Part shown: piece by piece, positions 34,637 through 46,371 of the stretch
Layout of the letters: each line of letters opens with the position of its first letter
Position numbering within the stretch: position 1 is the stretch's first letter
Assembly (NCBI GenBank): GCA_905182995.1
Contig: CAJJDP010000091.1
Span: forward strand, 358,743 to 422,742
Reading direction: 5' to 3'
DNA: 64,000 nucleotides
DNA from: Paramecium octaurelia
Lineage: Eukaryota; Ciliophora; Oligohymenophorea; Peniculida; Parameciidae
Notes under the pieces: generated by a model
Database searches by the model: none
Told to the model about the DNA's origin: nothing
Seen by the model: the letters and a program-made list of their open reading frames with translations, nothing else
Translations under genes and position numbers: made by a program

Positions 34637-36421
34637 TCAATACTTAAAAAGCCTTTTATATTAGAAGCTACCTTTAGCATCCGAGAATTCATATGATAAA
34701 TTAGACGGAGATTTACGATGATGAATTTGATCTTGAGAAAGCTTTTTAAAGCTATTTTCTTTACTAGAATATTTTGTTGAATTGGCTTAAGGTAATTTTA
34801 TAAGTGTTTTTTATTTCTAAGAAACTGCAAACTAAATTACATCTTCGTATAAGCTATTTTGCTGTGATTATCCAAAGGAAGTCAATTTTTATTAGATTTA
34901 CTATTGTTATTATTCAGCTGGTTCATTTTGAGTCTCTTGATTTATAAAATTGAAAGGAAGTTGATTTTGAATATTGTGCTCTTCTGATTGAAATTTTTGT
35001 AACAAAAATGATTTAAACTGTTATGAATTAACTCGCTTCGTTTTTTTTAGGTTTTCTTTTCGTTACTGATTCTGCTTAATGAGTCCGATTTGACTCTATT
35101 ATTTCATATAGGTGTAATTCCTTAGGGATTGTTTGGATGAATTATATTGTCTGACTTTAATTTTGTTCTGAAAGATTTTGGATTAAATTCCATTGTTTTC
35201 GAACAACTCATCTGCTGCTGTCAATGGTTCCATGAAATTGAATGGTTTTACACAAGTATAGGAGGAGATCTTAGTGGAGTGAGACTACTAGATTTAAGGT
35301 CTTTCAAGAATGGCTTCAGTTTTTGGTTTTAAATACTTTTGAAGGTTTTCCTCTTATTCAACCTTTGCTTCAAAGAGTTTTAAATTGTCAAACCTTTGGT
35401 TTCTCCATTCCCATCTGACTTCAACACTCTCTTTGAAGAGATTCCTGTTTTCTATCTACCACATTCTCTTATCCAAATCACTTTTAGCCAATCTATAGAC
35501 CTATGTATCTTAAACATTACATATAGCAGTATGCTATCTATTATTGATTCCTAAGTACATTTCCTCTCCGAAGATTTCTCCTACACACAAGTTGCAAACG
35601 TAGATCTATTATCTCTAAAATAATTTCAATAAGGAGATCTCTCCCTTCTTTAGGAAGTAGATATATCCATCGTTGGCTGAATTTTCTCTATAGATGACAT
35701 CATTCCTCTCATAGTACATCAATTCAAAGTGGAAACTCAAAGTCTTCAAGTCATTATCGAACCACCCATGCAAGAAATGGATTCCTCTGACAAAGGACAT
35801 TTTCTCATTCATTTCTGCCTGATTCAAAACTCCTAAAATATTGATGTACTATTCTTTGTCCAAACAGGCAAATTCGCAAATGTCCTTGGTGATAACAGTG
35901 GCTGTCGTTTTGGAATTGGGATCTAACAAGGCTACTTCTCCAAAGGAATCGCCGACGGACAGAACATTGACTTCTTGGTACTCGAAAGGTTCGTCCTCAA
36001 ATTCTATTTCATTCACTCCGAAAGTAGATTTGGATTCTGCTTTTTTTTAGGAGACTTTTGGCAAAAATATGTTGATTCCAACGCTGCCTCTCAAAATCAC
36101 ATAGAAAGCTTTTCCTTCATTATTCACTTTGATCATGATGTGACCGGGTTGCGCTCTTTTGTAATACAAATGCTTGCAGACTTCCTTAAAGACCAATAAT
36201 CCGTATTTCAACTTGACTTTGGTGAAGAACTTAACTCTGATCATGACTTTCTCAATAGCTTCGAAATCTTCAGCATTTCTTATGGATACAGGCTTGATCA
36301 AAGCCTTTTGTGCGCGTTGCATTTCTTCGTCAGATGTTGGTTTCTGTCTTAAAATGGCCGTCAACTTTACTGCTTTCTGAAACTTCTCAATGGTGTCCAA
36401 TTATTCTTCCTCTGAAGCCAT
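34637..36421 (-). CDS. Second tandem cyclic-nucleotide-binding-domain protein
   Basis: 594 residues in one uninterrupted frame (no intron), ATG 36421 to TGA 34637-34639. A first cNBD (about residues 95-215) has QPGHIMIKVNNEGKAFYVIL and GDSFGEVALLDPNSKTTATV, which keeps the G-E-x-A-L part of the phosphate-binding cassette. A second, weaker cNBD has NDVIYRENSANDGYIYFLKK and VGEIFGEEMYLG. The Gln/Asn-rich tail (~250 residues) is disordered. No kinase, GEF or channel domain. Similar in plan to the 22.8-kb gene. Such proteins occur in ciliary compartments; the effector is unknown. Confidence 0.8.
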
Positions 36422-36466
36422 TTAAAAATAAAATATAATATTATGCAAATCCTATTTAATTAGAAG

Positions 36467-37266
36467 ATGTTTAAGCATGGAATTCAGTTAGAATGGGAGG
36501 ACATGCAAGACAATGAGGAGTAATATATGAAATATTTATAATAAAAAAATAAATAAGTCGTTAGTTTGGGATGCTATTGAAAGAACAATACGATTATCGA
36601 TTGAAAGCGATCGAAGACAGATTAGAACATCAAGAGCAATTTATGAATAAAAAGATCAATCATTTGGAAGACCGAATTCGATCAATCAACATTATATATG
36701 AGAGAATAGATGAATTGGCTGAACGCATCAATTTACTGCATACACTCTTCGACAAATTAAAAGAAAATTTCGATGCCAAATTAATGTCCTAAGATGATAA
36801 AATAACAAGTGTGAATTCCAAGATAAATAAGTTAAAAAATGAGGACATCCAACTATTGCACAATCTCATTAAAAAAGCATCCACTGCATCAAAGGAGATA
36901 TCAACAGAGATGCAGAACATCAAAACAAAAGACTTTCGATAATCGGAAGTGCTCTTTAAATAGGAATTGAGACAATCCAAAATTTTGGGAGAAAGATTGC
37001 AATCTCCTCTGCTGAATTAGCGAATCGAAACTTACTAGAAAACAGACAGAATGAGATCCATCACACTTGAGAAGGACAAAGGACAAGATCCAAAAGGGAA
37101 GCAAGATAAAGAGGAAGACGACCAGAATAAAAACATCAAGTCAATGACCAAAACAGACACTTAGAAGCTCATCGATAAATATCAATTTACTTTGCAAAAC
37201 AAAGTAGAAAATGAAAGTATTTATAATGCCTATGACAAATAGATCAACAGAGATTCAGCAATGTGA
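36467..37266 (+). CDS. Coiled-coil protein, unknown function
   Basis: About 250 residues from ATG 36467 if a 38-nt intron (about 36511-36548) is removed, or from the in-frame ATG 36571. Strong heptads in LKAIEDRLEHQEQF and RIDELAERINLLHTLFDKL-type segments, then Lys/Asp-rich linker and KLIDKYQFTLQNKV. Ends at TGA 37264-37266, after which the same frame stays open for about 42 more codons. Divergent from the cNBD gene with 45 nt between starts. Family not recognised. Confidence 0.7.
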
Positions 37267-37480
37267 AGATTGAGGGAGGAACAAACTCAGATTAACCCAA
37301 ATTACTAACATTTCAATAGCAATCTCTATTGGAAAGAACTATATCTCAAGATCACATCCCCAAATCCAAGTATCTAAATTGTACTAACTAAATGAAGGAA
37401 TAGTTAAAAAATCTTAGGAAATGATATATTTTATATAGATATAATTAAAATAAATAATAATAAAAATATTAACTATTAGA

Positions 37481-38990
37481 ATGAAATAACAAGCACTTTA
37501 AATATCTCCGAATAAATTGTATGCTAGTTTATTAAAAAAAAAAAATGAAATTGAGTAGTAGCAAAAAATTGTTAAATCTCCTATTATTTAAGGGAGCCCT
37601 TTTATTAATACACAAAAGTAAAAAGGATTCGTTATTTTAGAAATGGCACTTCTGGTTAAGTGAAAATAGATTCGAAAAAACAAAGGCCAACAAGTGGGAA
37701 AGATATGAAAGATATTAGCACAGTTTTATTTAAAAAAACTCATGTACGTTAAAATAGTAAAATTATTGAAACAAAAGAGAATACTTAAAATCTAACTTAA
37801 TCAGCATTATAACTGTTGTAAAAAATAAAGGCTGATAGACCTGATAGCAAATTAGGATAAATAAAAACCTCAAAAGAAATATTACAATATCATTAGCAAT
37901 TAATTGAAAAATAATATTAAAAACTGCTTGACTTATCCAAATAAGCTGAGCACCATTAGTTATCATAACAATAGCACTTTAAATAGAAACTATTCAAAGG
38001 GCCTCGCTCTATTAGTAATCCAGATATCACTACTCTCCAATTGTCAATTTTAAAAGCTCATGCCAAATCGATTCCAGGCATGCTTTATACTGGCTAAACC
38101 AAAATTAACCAGGACGCCTATAAACTAATTTAAAAGTTCGGAACCAAGGAAAATGATTGGTATCTTTAGGTATCCGACGGTCATGGGACAAACGGACATT
38201 AAGTTGCATAGTTTGTTCAAGAGATTCTACCAGCCTACATAGAATAAGAAGTATTGTAATCTCCATATTATTATGACAGAGATAAGTAATTTAATAGCAC
38301 TAATTCAAAATAGAACAATATCCAATATTTTCAAATAATGTTTCTTAAAAACGAACGAAGATCTACTGAATTCCGGCATTGATGTCACCTATTCCGGAGC
38401 CACTACCGTTGTAGTCATAGCATTTGAGAACATCCTCTATTGTGCTAATATTGGAGACAGCAGAGCAGTATCAATTTTAACACTAATGTAGATAATAGGA
38501 AGATACGATACAAAATTATCTGTTGTTGAATTATCAAAAGATCACAAACCTGATTGTTTTTTAGAATAAGCTCGAATAATTCAAAGGGGAGGCAGGGTTC
38601 AAGCATACAGTGACGAAGAAGGTAATCCCATTGGGCCAGCCAGAGTGTGGAAATCTGATGAAGATGTACCTGGGTTGGCCATGTCTCGAAGTTTTGGGGA
38701 TTACGTTGCTAGTTTAGTTGGAGTGATATGCGAACCAGAAATCATTAAACATTAATTGTTGCCCACAGATAAGTTCATAATCGTGGCTTCGGATGGAATT
38801 TGGGAGTACTGTTGTTAATTAATAAAGATTTTTGTCTAACGAATGGGTTATTGAGACTGTGTATGAATTCTACAAGAAGGGGGATTGCATAGGAGCTTGT
38901 AATAAGTTGGTACAAGCAGCCAAAGAGGCATGGCAGGTGGAGGATGAAGTAATTGATGACATTACTGTCATTATAGCATTTTTGAAATGA
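37481..38990 (+). CDS. PP2C-type Ser/Thr phosphatase with long N-terminal extension
   Basis: About 475 residues; introns of 23, 28 (near 38285) and 22 nt (near 38807) restore the frame. The N-terminal ~200 residues are Gln/Lys-rich low complexity. Catalytic motifs follow in order: VSDGHGTNGH, SGATTVVV, CANIGDSRAV, SKDHKPD, GGRV, GPARVW, LAMSRSFGDYVA, IVASDGIWE and DDITVIIAF, containing the Asp residues that bind the two metal ions. Role: metal-dependent dephosphorylation of phosphoserine/threonine. Very similar in motif wording to the inverted PP2C gene at 43.1-44.9 kb. Confidence 0.9.
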
Positions 38991-39139
38991 TTTGATCTAA
39001 ATATTTATATGTAATTCTTTTTATTTACTTTGTGCTTTAATAGATTTTGATGAAATTTGGATTTGGAACAAATAAAAGGAATTTGATTGGTATACTAAAA
39101 TCCTTATATGAGAAGTGATTTATATATAATAAAATTAAA

Positions 39140-40546
39140 ATGGATTATGATTCCTTATATAAATTAATTCCAAAAGAACCAAAAAAGTGGTTGACTCAAG
39201 ATGTAGTAAATTGGTTGAAATTTATAGGTCTTGGACAAATGGAAGCCAAATTCGGTATTAATTTACATTCTAAAAAAATAGTCGAAAGTTCAATAGATGG
39301 TTCAGTACTGGAAGACTTGAGTGAAAAGGACTTGGAAGAGGAATTGGGAGTGACCTAGAGAATTCTTAGGAGAAAATTGTTAAATTGTACTATGCTATAC
39401 AAAGTTTTAGGGGTGAATCATGGGTTGAAAGAATATAGTGAATATGTAAAGCAGCTTAAACAGTCCAGTCTTAACAATAAACGACAATAGGACGAAGATT
39501 TTACCATCCAAAAAAATAATGCGAATTATCAGTTTGAGCAGATGTTACTAGAAAATTAGGATAACAATAATAATCATCATAATGATCAGTTTATAAGCTA
39601 AGTTGCTAGAATTGAGGATCAAGCACTCAAACAGGAAATAACAACAAATAACAAATTCGAACATCAATTGATACTCTAACCAATAGAAGGTTAGCAATCG
39701 AATTTTTATTGCGTAAGAGAAACAGGAGCAAAAATAGGAAGACACTCTAGCAATTAGATACTAATCTTAGAGGAGAACATCAGTAGATTCCACGCTGAAA
39801 TTATATTTCAAGACCATATTGTATTCTTAATAGAAATTTTAGTTTGCTCTCAAAGATGTTGGAAGTACAACAGGAACATTTATTAAAATACTTAAAAGCT
39901 TAACTTTGAAAACTGGGATGTTAATTGAATTGGGCAGCAATTAATTTTAGGTATTAAGCATTGACCAAAAGGATAACGGAGGACTTGAAGTATAATTATT
40001 TATTTAAATTTATCATAGTTTTCTCTTCAGGTAATAGAAGGACCAAACTTAGAAGATACAATCGTTATCTAGTTAAATAAAGATAAACCATCAGTTACAT
40101 TAGGTAGAAAATCTACTGCGGATATTTCATTTCCAGAAGATCATCATCTATCAAATCAACACGCTAAATTCTATTTATAAGTAGATTCTAGTATTTAACT
40201 AGAAGATCACGGATCAACAAACGGGTATCTTATTTCATTAAATCAAAGATCATGGTTGAGGTTATCTGGAGAAGGAAAAATGAGTAATTTATATTATATG
40301 GAATCAGTTGAGGAAACTGTTATAAGAATTGGAACGACGAATCAATATATATGTTAATAGAATAAGATGAAGGTTAATGAAATACAAGGGGACAATCTTT
40401 GTATAATTTGTGTTGAAAAAGAGAGGGATTGCTTGATCTTGCCTTGTAAACATAATGCTACTTGTTTAAAATGTTGTAAGAATCTCTCTGTTTGTCCACT
40501 TTGTAGAGTTAAAATCTTAGAAACTATTAGAATTTATAAAAATTGA
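39140..40546 (+). CDS. SAM - FHA - FHA - RING protein
   Basis: About 450 residues; introns near 39820 (22 nt) and 39990 (29 nt). Domain order: a SAM domain (WLTQDVVNWLKFIGLGQ, then SEKDLEEELGV); a Gln/Asn-rich linker; a first FHA domain (GAKIGRHSSNQILI, ISRFHAEI, DVGSTTGTFI); a second FHA (SVTLGRKSTADISFP, LSNQHAKFY, DHGSTNGY); and a C-terminal RING (CIICVEKERDCLILPC, KHNATCLKCC, CPLCR). FHA domains bind phosphothreonine and the RING recruits E2 enzymes, so this looks like a phospho-reading E3 ligase, in the spirit of CHFR/RNF8 but with a different layout. The neighbours are phosphatases and kinases. Confidence 0.88.
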
Positions 40547-40819
40547 CATTTGATGAAATTTATTGTTATTTTTCAAGCAAATTATTTCATTTTTAAAAGA
40601 CTATTTTGACATTTATATTTAGAGAGTATGATTGAAAAATAAAATGAAGCTGTGATAGTCTGATAAATTGGTACTTTCGATTAAGTTGAGGAGAGATTGG
40701 CAAAATATAATGTATTTGGTTCCATAAATTGAAGAGGGAGGGTAGAGATCAGCTATTGAGAGGTATGTCTGTGGGTGTTAAAATATTAATAGTGTATATT
40801 TAATTTATTATTATATAAC

Positions 40820-42010
40820 ATGTAAGATGAATTTGATATCGAAGTTAATTTTGAATAAAATAGTTCAATGACATTTGAAATGTTTGAATTTATATAAAAA
40901 TCATAGAGGACATAACAGTGTAAGATTTCCAAAGGCAGGAATAAAGATTAATAATGAAGGATTAACATCCACCAATGGAGAATAAATACAAACAACTAAG
41001 GAAGCTATAACTCATTAGCAAATAAAAATTGGCGATGTCATTGGTTAAGGAGTGTCAAGCTATGTTTGCAGAGGACTCTATATACCATATAATTGCCAAG
41101 TAGCATTAAAAGTTAATGTATATTCCTAATATCAAGATTATCAACGTTTTTGACAAGGATAAACGACATTAGATGCTGAATGATCTTAGTACATTACTAA
41201 ATGGTATAGAATGCGAACAATTGATAAAATTTTATGGCGCGTATTACGAGGAAGGTATCTCATTAAAAAAATATTCAGGAACTATACGATTAGTGCTAGA
41301 ATACATGGATTAAGGATCTTTGAGGAGCATAATTCAATAGATCTATAAAAATAACTTAGTTGAATTGATAAATGAACAAATAATAGCAACAATTACTTAC
41401 AATATTCTCCTAGGGTTATAATACCTACACTAATAAAAACATTAACTTCACAGAGATATTAAACCCGAAAACATTCTCATCAATAGTTAAGGATAAATCA
41501 AACTGACAGATTTTGGAATAAGTAAGCAGCTGGAGAATACGATTGCAATAGCGAGGACATTTGTTGGCACTCTAATGTACATGTAACTAGCATTTCATTT
41601 AAAATGTATTAATTTACTAGGTCTCCAGAGAGAACTGAAGGAAAGAATTACTCTTATGCTTCGGATATATGGTCATTGGGATTGATAATATATGAGTTAG
41701 CAACGGGGAAACATCCTTATGCATTTTAAAACAAACAAATGACTTACATACAGATGATTCAGAACATACTGAAGTCGGATTCTCCAAAATTGGACAACCA
41801 TCCTTATAGTATAGAAATGAAAGACTTTTTGAATATCTGGTATAGTGTTGTGATTTAGTTAGTCTTAATAAAGATCAGAACAAACGTTTGGATGCGTAGA
41901 CGTTGTTATAACACAATTGGATTTTGAAGAATGCTCAGAATTAGCAATATATTCAATAATGGATTTTATTGAAGGATCAAAAAGTACAACAACAATTTTA
42001 ATAATAATGA
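40820..42010 (+). CDS. MAPK-kinase-like (STE7 group) protein kinase
   Basis: About 330 residues, with introns including a 38-nt one at 41583-41620 and a 23-nt one at 41840-41862. Kinase motifs: IGQGVSSYV (Gly loop), VALK (ATP Lys), LVLEYMDQGSL (hinge), [36 protein letters not shown] and [14 protein letters not shown]. Hinge and catalytic-loop wording is closest to MAP kinase kinases, with phosphorylatable residues in the IARTFVGT activation segment. The helix-C Glu appears as Asp (LNDLSTL). Gln-rich C-terminus. The substrate MAPK is not in the window. Confidence 0.82.
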
Positions 42011-42092
42011 ATATATTATCTATCAAATATTCCAACTATTTATGGAAATATTTTTGATTAATTAATTATAATAAAAAAAAATAACTTATTTA

Positions 42093-42980
42093 ATGATGGA
42101 TTTGGAAATCGTGATAGATCATGAGTATAAAGACTTTGCAGTGCAAGAATTGATTGAACAATTTGATGAGTTTGAGTAATAGACTGAAAAATATCATCTT
42201 TACATGAACAGAGGATCCCGTCGAGAAATGCTAGATAGAGTATTTATAATTTCCTAATGTTTAGTACTAGATTTTGAACAACCATTATGCAATTTTTGAT
42301 GGTCATGGTTCTTGCCATGTGGCCGATTATTTGACTTAGAATTTATTATAGAAAATCTAAAATGAGATGTCAGATCAAGATTACAAATAATGTATGAAGT
42401 TCACCATGTATTTTATAGTATTTAAGGAGACTGACAGCAATTTGAGTCAGTATACATAATCAGGATCAGTTGCCATCCTGTTATCTATTTAAAATAAAAC
42501 TGTTACAATTACAAATTTAGGAGATTGCAAGGCGATTGTATTCAGAGAAGATTCTCACCAATAGTTAAACTCCATCCATATTCCTCAATCAAAGGAAGAA
42601 AATCAAAGAATTCATAAATAAGGAGGGTAAGAAATAATTTCTATTATTAGTTTAATCACAAAGAGACAAAACATATGTAGAGTTTCAGGTTAATTGACCG
42701 TGACTAGATCTTTCGGAGATTATCATCTCAAGAAGTTTGTGATCAGCGAGCCTGAGATCTCAAAATATCAAATTAAAGATAATGATAGATTCATAGTAAT
42801 GGCAAGTGATGGATTTTGGGATGTACATATAATTTGTAATGTTAGGAACTTTCTGAAACTGCTGTTCAACAAGTTTTGTAGAAAGTGGACCCATCGAAAA
42901 ATGTTGCCAAATAGTTATATCAATCAATCGAGAACGATTACATTAGAGACAACGTAACCATAATGGTATTTCCATTATGA
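42093..42980 (+). CDS. PP2C-type phosphatase, compact and divergent
   Basis: About 260 residues, with introns of 25, 24 and 23 nt (near 42242, 42628, 42824). Motifs: FDGHGSCHVADYL, SGSVAILLS, NLGDCKAIVF, TVTRSFGDYHLKKFVI, VMASDGFWDELSE and RDNVTIMVF. Metal-binding Asp residues are present in each. It is shorter than the other two PP2C genes nearby and lacks their GPARVW and GGRV wording, so it belongs to a different PP2C subgroup. One region near 42415 (TMYFIVFKE) may hide another small intron. Confidence 0.82.
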
Positions 42981-43082
42981 TTTCTGATCATTGTATCTGC
43001 ATCTCTATCTTATTCTTAATTAAATTTTATAATAAATATGGATTGAATTTCTTAATTCTTATTTTTTTTATTTTAATGATAT

Positions 43083-44875
43083 TCACGAGAGATATGCAAT
43101 AATGACTGAAATATCATCAATTACTTCGTCCTCCTCTTACCATCTCTTAGTAGACTCTCTAACAATATTTTCAACCATCTCATCTATCTTCTTGGCATTC
43201 ATCTGAGGACTCCAATAACTGCAAATGATTTATTGAATTTCCTCATTACTCAAGAACTCCCAAACTCCATCACTAGCCACAACCAAAAACCCGCATTTTT
43301 GACTTAACTTATGATAAATGACCTCCGGTTCAGAGATGACACCAACAGTAGAAGCAACATAATCTCCAAAAGATCTGCTCATAGCTAATCCAGGTATTTG
43401 TTCATGCAGAAGCCACACTCTGGCAGGACCGATATTTTAGCCATTTTCAGTTACAAAGGGTTGTACTCTTCCTTTGCTTGCTATGATTCTCTTCTTCTCT
43501 GTGGGCAGATCAGGTTTGTGATCATTGCTCAATTCAACAATCTTCCACTTATTAGAGTCTCTATGTTGTTCTATAAATATCTAAAATCAGTATATAGAAA
43601 TACAGATCTTGAATCGCCAATATTCGAGCACCATAAATTGTTACCAGAAACAAACACTGTTGAACAGGTACTACCGCTAAAAGTGATGTCAATTCCGCAA
43701 TTTTACTTAAAAGTATAAATAACAATTAATTACTAGATCCTTTGTCATCTTTTAGAAACTACTGTTAAAACATTTGACCACTTCAGTGTAGTATTCTTCA
43801 CCGATGTCGATTTCTTGTTTTCCAATAAAGGTCTTCAATTATGTTTCAATTATAGTTGGCAATACTCTTTTTACTAATTGCGAAACATAATGTCCATACA
43901 CACCATGTCCATCACAGACCGAAAATAAATATCTTAAATCACAATAATGACATTTGATTACCTATTTTTCATTCCACAAAAATTATTCGAGATTATTACT
44001 GAATCCTAATTGGTTTTAGTTTACTTGTTCCCATTTTGTCCTGCTTGAGATCTAATGATGATAACATTCCCAATTTTACTTTGATAAAAACAATTAGACA
44101 TAATCTTGCAATTCCTCATTCTCTGTAGGATTGGAATTTACTAAGGCTGCTTGACTTGTTGATCTTCCATGTAGCATTATCACTTGAGAGGGCATTCTAG
44201 GTTTGATTTTGAGATCCTGTTCTATAGCTTAGGAGCTGACTCGGCTTTAAATTTAACGAATTTTAGGAGATGTATCTTAATACATTTTTAGAAATGAGGT
44301 CTTGTTCTAAAGACTTTAAGATTCATTCATACCTGAGGTGTATTGTCGGCATTGCTAGTATCAGTACGTTTGCTTCTCTTTTGAGCCAAACTCAAATCAA
44401 TTTTAGCTAAGATTTCTTGGGTTGTTGTAGATGATTCGCTTCTTTTTAAATTTGGTAATTTGGTTGGAGACTGAGGCTTACATTAAAATCTCATTGATAC
44501 TTCACTTGATTGGTAGGAGAATTTAGAGAGTTCAGGTTTCTCATTGTTGCTGCTGATTACTCTCTTCTTGGGCGAATAACTCGATGGCTATAGCAATTAT
44601 AATTTCTTTTAAGTAACCTAATAGAACATATGCAATTTATAGACATACAAGCTTTATTTTCTCTTCTTAAGATGTCAACCCAGTGGTCGGATGTCTCTTT
44701 TGATTGCTTCGACTTTGCTAAGGGGTTTGTTAAGGACTAAAATACAAGCATCCCCTTACTTTAATTGTAAAGTATGAGTGCGTTCGGAAGGTTGTTGCTT
44801 CTTTTTGAGACCAGGAGAAATGGCAAGAGAATCTTGGTTATTAAATTTGAGTGGATAGACACGAATGGGATTCAT
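43083..44875 (-). CDS. PP2C-type Ser/Thr phosphatase with long Ser/Gln-rich N-terminus
   Basis: About 540 residues, ATG 44875 to TGA 43083-43085, with several introns (23, 31 and 26 nt in the N-terminal third). The first ~260 residues are low complexity with many Ser/Thr/Lys/Pro (possible phosphorylation region). The catalytic domain shows VCDGHGVYGHYVSQL, SGSTCSTVFV, CSNIGDSRSV, LAMSRSFGDYVASTVGV, VVASDGVWEFLSNEE and DDISVIIAY. It is a paralogue of the 37.5-kb PP2C in opposite orientation. Its start lies 18 nt after the stop of the GSK3 gene on the same strand. Confidence 0.87.
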
Positions 44876-44893
44876 TTATTAAAATAATTAAGT

Positions 44894-46139
44894 TCATATC
44901 CTCTTTTACTAATACCACTATGGAGTTAATTTAAATGCTATTTCAGGCTGTATTCCCAATTCCTCTACGAATTTCAATATTATATCATACCTTTGGTGAA
45001 ATCAAAAAAGTTTGGTAACTTTACATTAGGGATTCCAAACTTTTCTTCTCTTATTTCATTGAAAAATGGATGAGACAACGCCTCCAATGGTCTCAACCTC
45101 TCTCTGGGAGGATACAACATTATTTTCGATATCAAATCGACAAACAACGGATCAGGCTTGAACTTCTAGAATACCTAGATTGATTCAATGAGACTCATAC
45201 TTTATTCCAAGGATGATTCTTGATCTGAGGGAATTTGAATTCCTTGTGCATAGGGTTCATCTGCTTCACCTGCTCAACAGTGGGAGTGCCCAATATTTTG
45301 ATAATCTCGACCAGTTAATCAGTGGCACTTTCCCCAGGAAACAACGGTTCTCCAATCAGCATCTCAGCTATCACGCAACCAATCGACCAAGTGTCTATCG
45401 CTGTGCTGTATTCTGTGGCTCCAAATATCAATTCGGGGGCTCTGTAATAACGTGAACAGATGTAAGCCACATTTGGCTCACCCTTCTGCAGTCTTTTGGC
45501 TGATCCGAAATCGCATATTTTCAAAACATGCGAATTCGGATCTACAAGAATATTCTATGGTTTTATATCTCGATGGCAAATGCCAATCCCTAATTGATAT
45601 TCATAGTGCTCACCTTCTAAATAGGCTAATGCTCGAAACATCTAGTAACTATAAATTTTTAATAGAACAGCAGGAAATGGTTGTTTTGCTTTTTTGTAAT
45701 ATCTAATAACCTTGCTCAGCGTATCAGGAATGTAATCCATTACCAAATTCAAATACACGTCATCGCCCTTTCCTATAGATATACTGTTTTACCTTGTCTC
45801 CTTAAGTGAAAAAAGCTTCCTTCAATTTTATAACACAGGGATGATTCAACTCCTAAATTATCAAGTGCTCCCTATTCTTATATCTTTTGTCTTGAAACAC
45901 CTTTTTAATCGCCACCTTTTCGTTGGTCTAACTGTTCGTTGCCTATGCTATAGTAATGACACATACCAAATAAACCATTCCAAATGTTCCATTACCGACA
46001 ATTTAATTTAAAGTGTATTTAGCTGCTTGTTGACTTTGCTTTAATCATTACAAAATTAATTTACTGCTATAACTTCTTATTAATCATTAGCTTGGGTTTG
46101 CATCCTAGTGGCTTGTTTTGTTGGTTATTTCTTTATCAT
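44894..46139 (-). CDS. Glycogen synthase kinase 3 (GSK3/shaggy-like)
   Basis: About 360 residues, ATG 46139 to TGA 44894-44896, with introns of 19-26 nt. Motifs: [68 protein letters not shown], then [20 protein letters not shown], in which the activating Tyr and the Arg of the phosphate-binding pocket are kept. GSK3-specific [20 protein letters not shown] and [15 protein letters not shown] follow. Role: priming-dependent Ser/Thr kinase in many pathways. Start chosen to include the Gln/Thr-rich head joined by a 26-nt intron. The stop is 18 nt before the next co-directional gene. Confidence 0.93.
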
Positions 46140-46371
46140 TAATTTCACTAATTTTTAAAATAATTATTTATATTATGTAAATTAATCGACTCGAATTTCA
46201 CACTCCTACCTTCAACACTATATCTTAGACACCCATCCTCCTGGACCAATTAATTTCATTGAGTCAGCGCAGAGAAAGTGTGCTTTTATTTTTAAACTAA
46301 ATTCATACTAATTTTAATCAATAGAAAATGTAACAATTTTCAAAACTAAAGAAATATACATATTTATCCAA

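Noticed and set aside
41821-41900. Apparent frameshift in the MAPKK-like kinase before its last conserved block
   Set aside because: A 23-nt GT...AG intron at 41840-41862 joins FLNI to [12 protein letters not shown] in frame, so no frameshift is needed.
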